Below are positions 41,514 to 43,763 of a stretch of DNA of 43,763 nucleotides, piece after piece. The notes below the pieces were generated by a model. The model did not search any database and was not told the origin of the DNA. It saw only the letters and a list, made by a program, of their open reading frames with translations. This DNA comes from JAURVT01 sp049059935. GTDB lineage: Bacteria; Actinomycetota; Actinomycetes; Propionibacteriales; Nocardioidaceae. The stretch lies in the NCBI RefSeq assembly GCF_049059935.1, contig NZ_JBMGQR010000033.1, positions 1 to 43,763 on the forward strand, read 5' to 3'. The position numbers and the translations under genes are program-made. Position 1 is the stretch's first letter. Each line of letters begins with the position of its first letter.

Positions 41514-42476
41514 ATGGCGACGACGACCAGGACCAGGACCAGTGCACGCGATCGCAGCGAGGGCCGCGACAGCGTCGGCATGTACCTGGACGAGATCTCC
41601 CGCACCCCGCTGCTCGACGCCGAGCGCGAGGTCGAGCTCAGCCGGGCCATCGAGGCCGGCCTGCTCGCCGCCCACCTGCTCGAGGAGGGACGCATCGGAC
41701 GCCGCAAGGGCGGCGCGCCGAAGTCCGCCACGCAGGAGGAGCTCGAGTGGATGGTCGAGGACGGTGAGCGCGCGATCCAGGAGTTCGTCACGGCGAACCT
41801 GCGCCTCGTCGTCTCGATCGCCCGCAAGTACGGCCGCGCGCAGATGCCGCTGCTCGACCTCGTCCAGGAGGGCAACACCGGCCTGATCCGCGCGGTCGAG
41901 AAGTTCGACTACGCGAAGGGCTTCAAGTTCTCCACCTACGCGACGTGGTGGGTGCGCCAGGCGATCACGCGCGGCATCGCGCAGCAGGCCCGCGTCGTGC
42001 GCCTCCCGGTGCACGTCGTCGAGGAGCTCAACCAGGTCGGCGCCGCGCGTCGCAACCTCGAGCGGCAGCTCGGCTACGAGCCCGACCCGGCCGAGATCGC
42101 CGAGGAGCTGGGCATGACCACCGAGCGCGTCATCGACCTGCTCGGGTGGGGACGTGACCACGTCAGCCTCGACACCCCGGTGGACGACGACGGCGACACC
42201 TCGCTCGGCGACCTCGTCGCCCGCGAGTCGCAGCCCGGACCCGACCTGGCCGTGCTCGACACCGAGTCGCGCGACCGGCTCTCCGGCCTGGTCGACCACC
42301 TCGGTGACCGCGAGGCCGACATCATCCGGGCGCGCTACGGCCTGCTCGACGGGCGCCAGCACAAGCTCGCCGACATCGGCAAGCGCCACGGCATCTCCGC
42401 CGAGCGCGTCCGTCAGCTCGAGCGCGAGGCCCTTCAGCGCCTGCGCAAGATCGCCGACCCCGACCTGGCGGCCTGA
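41514..42476 (+). CDS. sigB: Group 2 (principal-like) sigma factor, SigB/HrdD type
   Basis: A 320-residue sigma-70 protein lacking the long N-terminal extension of SigA. Region 1.2 (DSVGMYLDEISRTPLLDAEREVEL), region 2 (TANLRLVVSIARKYGRAQMPLLDLVQEG, KFSTYATWWVRQAITRGI), region 3 and region 4.2 (HGISAERVRQLEREALQRLRK) are all present. It is not essential in the mycobacterial and Streptomyces relatives, where it extends stress and stationary-phase expression. The ATG is fixed by a very strong GGAGGAGG Shine-Dalgarno. Its promoter is of the GGAAT-N18-GTT class. In M. tuberculosis sigB is only a few genes from sigA; here they are 9 kb apart in opposite orientation. Confidence 0.92.
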   Translation: MATTTRTRTSARDRSEGRDSVGMYLDEISRTPLLDAEREVELSRAIEAGLLAAHLLEEGRIGRRKGGAPKSATQEELEWMVEDGERAIQEFVTANLRLVVSIARKYGRAQMPLLDLVQEGNTGLIRAVEKFDYAKGFKFSTYATWWVRQAITRGIAQQARVVRLPVHVVEELNQVGAARRNLERQLGYEPDPAEIAEELGMTTERVIDLLGWGRDHVSLDTPVDDDGDTSLGDLVARESQPGPDLAVLDTESRDRLSGLVDHLGDREADIIRARYGLLDGRQHKLADIGKRHGISAERVRQLEREALQRLRKIADPDLAA

Positions 42477-42500
42477 CCGCGGCGCAGCCGCCACCCTGAC

Positions 42501-42539
42501 CGACGCCGACGTCCTCCTCCCCCGGGGCCGTCGGCGTCG
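42501..42539. terminator. Perfect 11-bp hairpin between sigB and SDR genes
   Basis: CGACGCCGACG at 42501-42511 pairs with CGTCGGCGTCG at 42529-42539, with a 17-nt loop. It lies between convergent stops at 42476 and 42556 and should stop transcription from both sides. Confidence 0.8.
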
Positions 42540-42555
42540 TCATGTCCGGGGCCGG

Positions 42556-43359
42556 TCAGCGCCGGAACCCACCCTCGGTGTCGAGCACCTGCCCGACCAC
42601 CCAGCGACCCTCGTCCGAGACGAGCCAGGCGATCAGGCGCGCGGGGTCGTCGGGCTCGCCGAAGCGCCCGGAGGGGAACAGCGCCCGCAGACGGGCCAGC
42701 TCGGGCGAGCCGTCGGGCGGCTCGTCGAGGTACCCGGTGTTGACCGGGCCGGGGTTGACGGTGTTGAGGACGATGCCGCGGTCGGCGAGGTCGTGCGCCA
42801 CCGACGCCGTGACGCCTGCCAGCGCGGCCTTGGAGGTCGCGTAGGCGATCTCGGTGGGCATGGGCCCCAGCTGCTGCCCCGACGTCATCCAGACGACGCG
42901 GCCCCCGTCGCGTCCGTCGTGCTGCGCGGCGAAGGCCCGCGTCAGGAGCAGGGTCGCGCGGGTGTTGACCTGCCAGTGGCCGTCGAGCATCGCCGCCGTG
43001 ACGTCGGCGAGCGGGCCGTCACCGCCGCTGCGGGCGTGGTTGCAGACGAGGACGTCGAGGTGGCCGAGCGCGGTGGCGGCCGCGTCGACGAGGTGGTCGG
43101 CCGCGTCGGGGTCGGCGAGGTCGACGCCGAGGTGGTCGAGGCGTGCGTCGCCGACGAGCCGCCCGCGCAGCTCGTCCAGCAGCGCGTCGAGGTCGTCGGC
43201 GCCCCACGGCTGGTCGGCGTCATGGGCGACGTGGTGGTGCACGAACAGGCCGGCCCCCATCGACGCCAGCCGGCTCGCCACCGCGAACCCGATGCCGCGC
43301 CTGCGGCTCACCCCCGTGACGAGCGCGGTGCGTCCGGTGAGCGGGAGGTGGTCGGTCAT
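42556..43359 (-). CDS. Short-chain dehydrogenase/reductase (SDR) family oxidoreductase
   Basis: A 267-residue NAD(P)-dependent oxidoreductase, likely of 3-oxoacyl-ACP reductase type, substrate unknown. The cofactor loop is TGVSRRRGIG (residues 15-24), a slight variant of TGxxxGxG that is common in actinobacterial members. The catalytic set is Ser in WMTSGQQ, Tyr173 in AYATSK and Lys177. NPGPVNTGY follows, the usual nicotinamide-contacting strand. The ATG (MTDHLPL) was chosen because TACGCT (43366-43371) is 6 nt upstream; a much longer frame upstream runs through repeat DNA. It is the last gene of the window. Confidence 0.87.
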   Translation of the reverse strand: MTDHLPLTGRTALVTGVSRRRGIGFAVASRLASMGAGLFVHHHVAHDADQPWGADDLDALLDELRGRLVGDARLDHLGVDLADPDAADHLVDAAATALGHLDVLVCNHARSGGDGPLADVTAAMLDGHWQVNTRATLLLTRAFAAQHDGRDGGRVVWMTSGQQLGPMPTEIAYATSKAALAGVTASVAHDLADRGIVLNTVNPGPVNTGYLDEPPDGSPELARLRALFPSGRFGEPDDPARLIAWLVSDEGRWVVGQVLDTEGGFRR

Positions 43360-43414
43360 GGGCGCAGCGTAGGGGGGCGCTGGTCGTCCGCTTTTCAGCC
43401 CGCCCGGTCGTCCC

Positions 43415-43536
43415 CCTCGGGCCGGCGGTGGGTATGCCCCCACGTTCGGGCCGATCCTGGGGGCATGCCCACCGCCAGGTGGGTGGGCCACCACCGGCGG
43501 TGGCTGAGCCACCACGATCCGGTCCGAAGTGGTGGG
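43415..43536. repeat. Long intergenic repeat, copy A
   Basis: A 122-nt unit, repeated 227 nt downstream at 43642-43763 with 9 mismatches by hand count and no gaps. Its core is a cruciform-type hairpin: arms 43424-43442 and 43458-43476, 19 bp with one T/G mismatch, loop 15 nt. A second hairpin, CCACCAC/GTGGTGG, is at 43509-43535. The remainder of the 404-nt region upstream of the SDR gene (43360-43763) shows no gene, only the SDR promoter hexamer at 43366-43371 and GC-rich spacer (43537-43641). Confidence 0.85.
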
Positions 43537-43641
43537 TGAGGCACCTCCCCACCGCGCCGGCCCCGTCGCGTCGTGGTTAGGGCACCGCCGGGGCGCGGGA
43601 GAGGCGGCGAGGACGTCCTGGGGCCCGGGCACCGCGGTCCA

Positions 43642-43763
43642 CCTCGGGCCGGCGGTGAGTACGGCCCCACGTTCGGGCCGATCCTGGGGGCATACCCACC
43701 GCCAGGTGGCTGGCCCACCACCGGCGGTGCCTGAGCCACCACGATCCGGTCCGAGGTGGTGGC
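43642..43763. repeat. Long intergenic repeat, copy B (cut by window end)
   Basis: The second copy, aligned without gaps to copy A. The left hairpin arm has three changes that weaken the large stem, so this copy seems degenerate at that place, while the loop and right arm are almost unchanged. 43721-43742 is identical to 20281-20302, linking it to the repeat at 20 kb. The unit may continue beyond the window. Confidence 0.82.

Noticed and set aside
43360..43632. Upstream extension of the SDR reading frame through the repeat
   Set aside because: Pro/Gly/Arg low-complexity translation; the SDR fold begins at 43359 with a phased -10 hexamer before it.

Overview
This 43.8 kb window is a gene-dense stretch of chromosome from a very GC-rich actinobacterium, most likely a Nocardioidaceae-type member of the Propionibacteriales (inference from protein families, not a database result). 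Evidence: GTG starts are frequent, there are two primary-like sigma-70 proteins, a coproporphyrin ferrochelatase with an Fe-S tail, SepH, LprG/P55, and DUF3093, DUF3159, DUF3710, DUF4193, DUF4235 and DUF5998 proteins. I see 42 protein genes, all full length. I see no tRNA, rRNA, CRISPR array, insertion sequence or prophage. It is a core-genome region, not an island.

Layout. (1) 27-3859: a very large zinc-ribbon polytopic membrane protein and a TRAM-domain RNA uracil methyltransferase. (2) 4042-10755: two TrkA K+ gating proteins, DUF3159, an OB-fold protein, DUF3710, dUTPase, DUF3093, a DUF4235 protein, a PH-like membrane protein, DUF4193 and SuhB. From memory this follows Rv2689c-Rv2701c of M. 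tuberculosis in order and strand, with some genes missing or replaced. (3) 10752-13877: ferrochelatase coupled to suhB, an MFS carrier and a TRIC-type channel. (4) 14008-20914: SepH, thymidine kinase, an alkaline-phosphatase-fold phosphodiesterase, DUF5998, a GNAT/acyl-CoA-synthetase fusion and a DUF664 protein. (5) 21016-28650: topoisomerase IV subunit A, an LprG-P55 envelope lipid export pair, a beta-carbonic anhydrase and topoisomerase IV subunit B. (6) 28959-35815: DUF7455, DUF456, a HEAT-repeat protein, rhomboid, SigA, a universal stress protein, an unknown protein, a GCS2-family ligase and a GyrI-like protein. (7) 35859-43359: DUF4192, DNA polymerase IV, TauE/SafE, oligopeptidase B, a SigB-type sigma factor and an SDR.

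The most informative signals lie between genes. Many starts have a -10-like hexamer 6-7 nt upstream, which points to widespread leaderless transcription. The sigB gene has an exact GGAAT-N18-GTT promoter of the SigR/SigH thiol-stress class. The parE gene has no usable canonical start, only a Shine-Dalgarno placed before an ATC codon. Two families of intergenic palindromic repeats occupy gene ends. Convergent gene pairs are separated by near-perfect hairpins, two of which contain both stop codons.

No wholly new multi-gene system is evident. The candidates for new biology are the repeat families, the parE start and the translation-initiation pattern.
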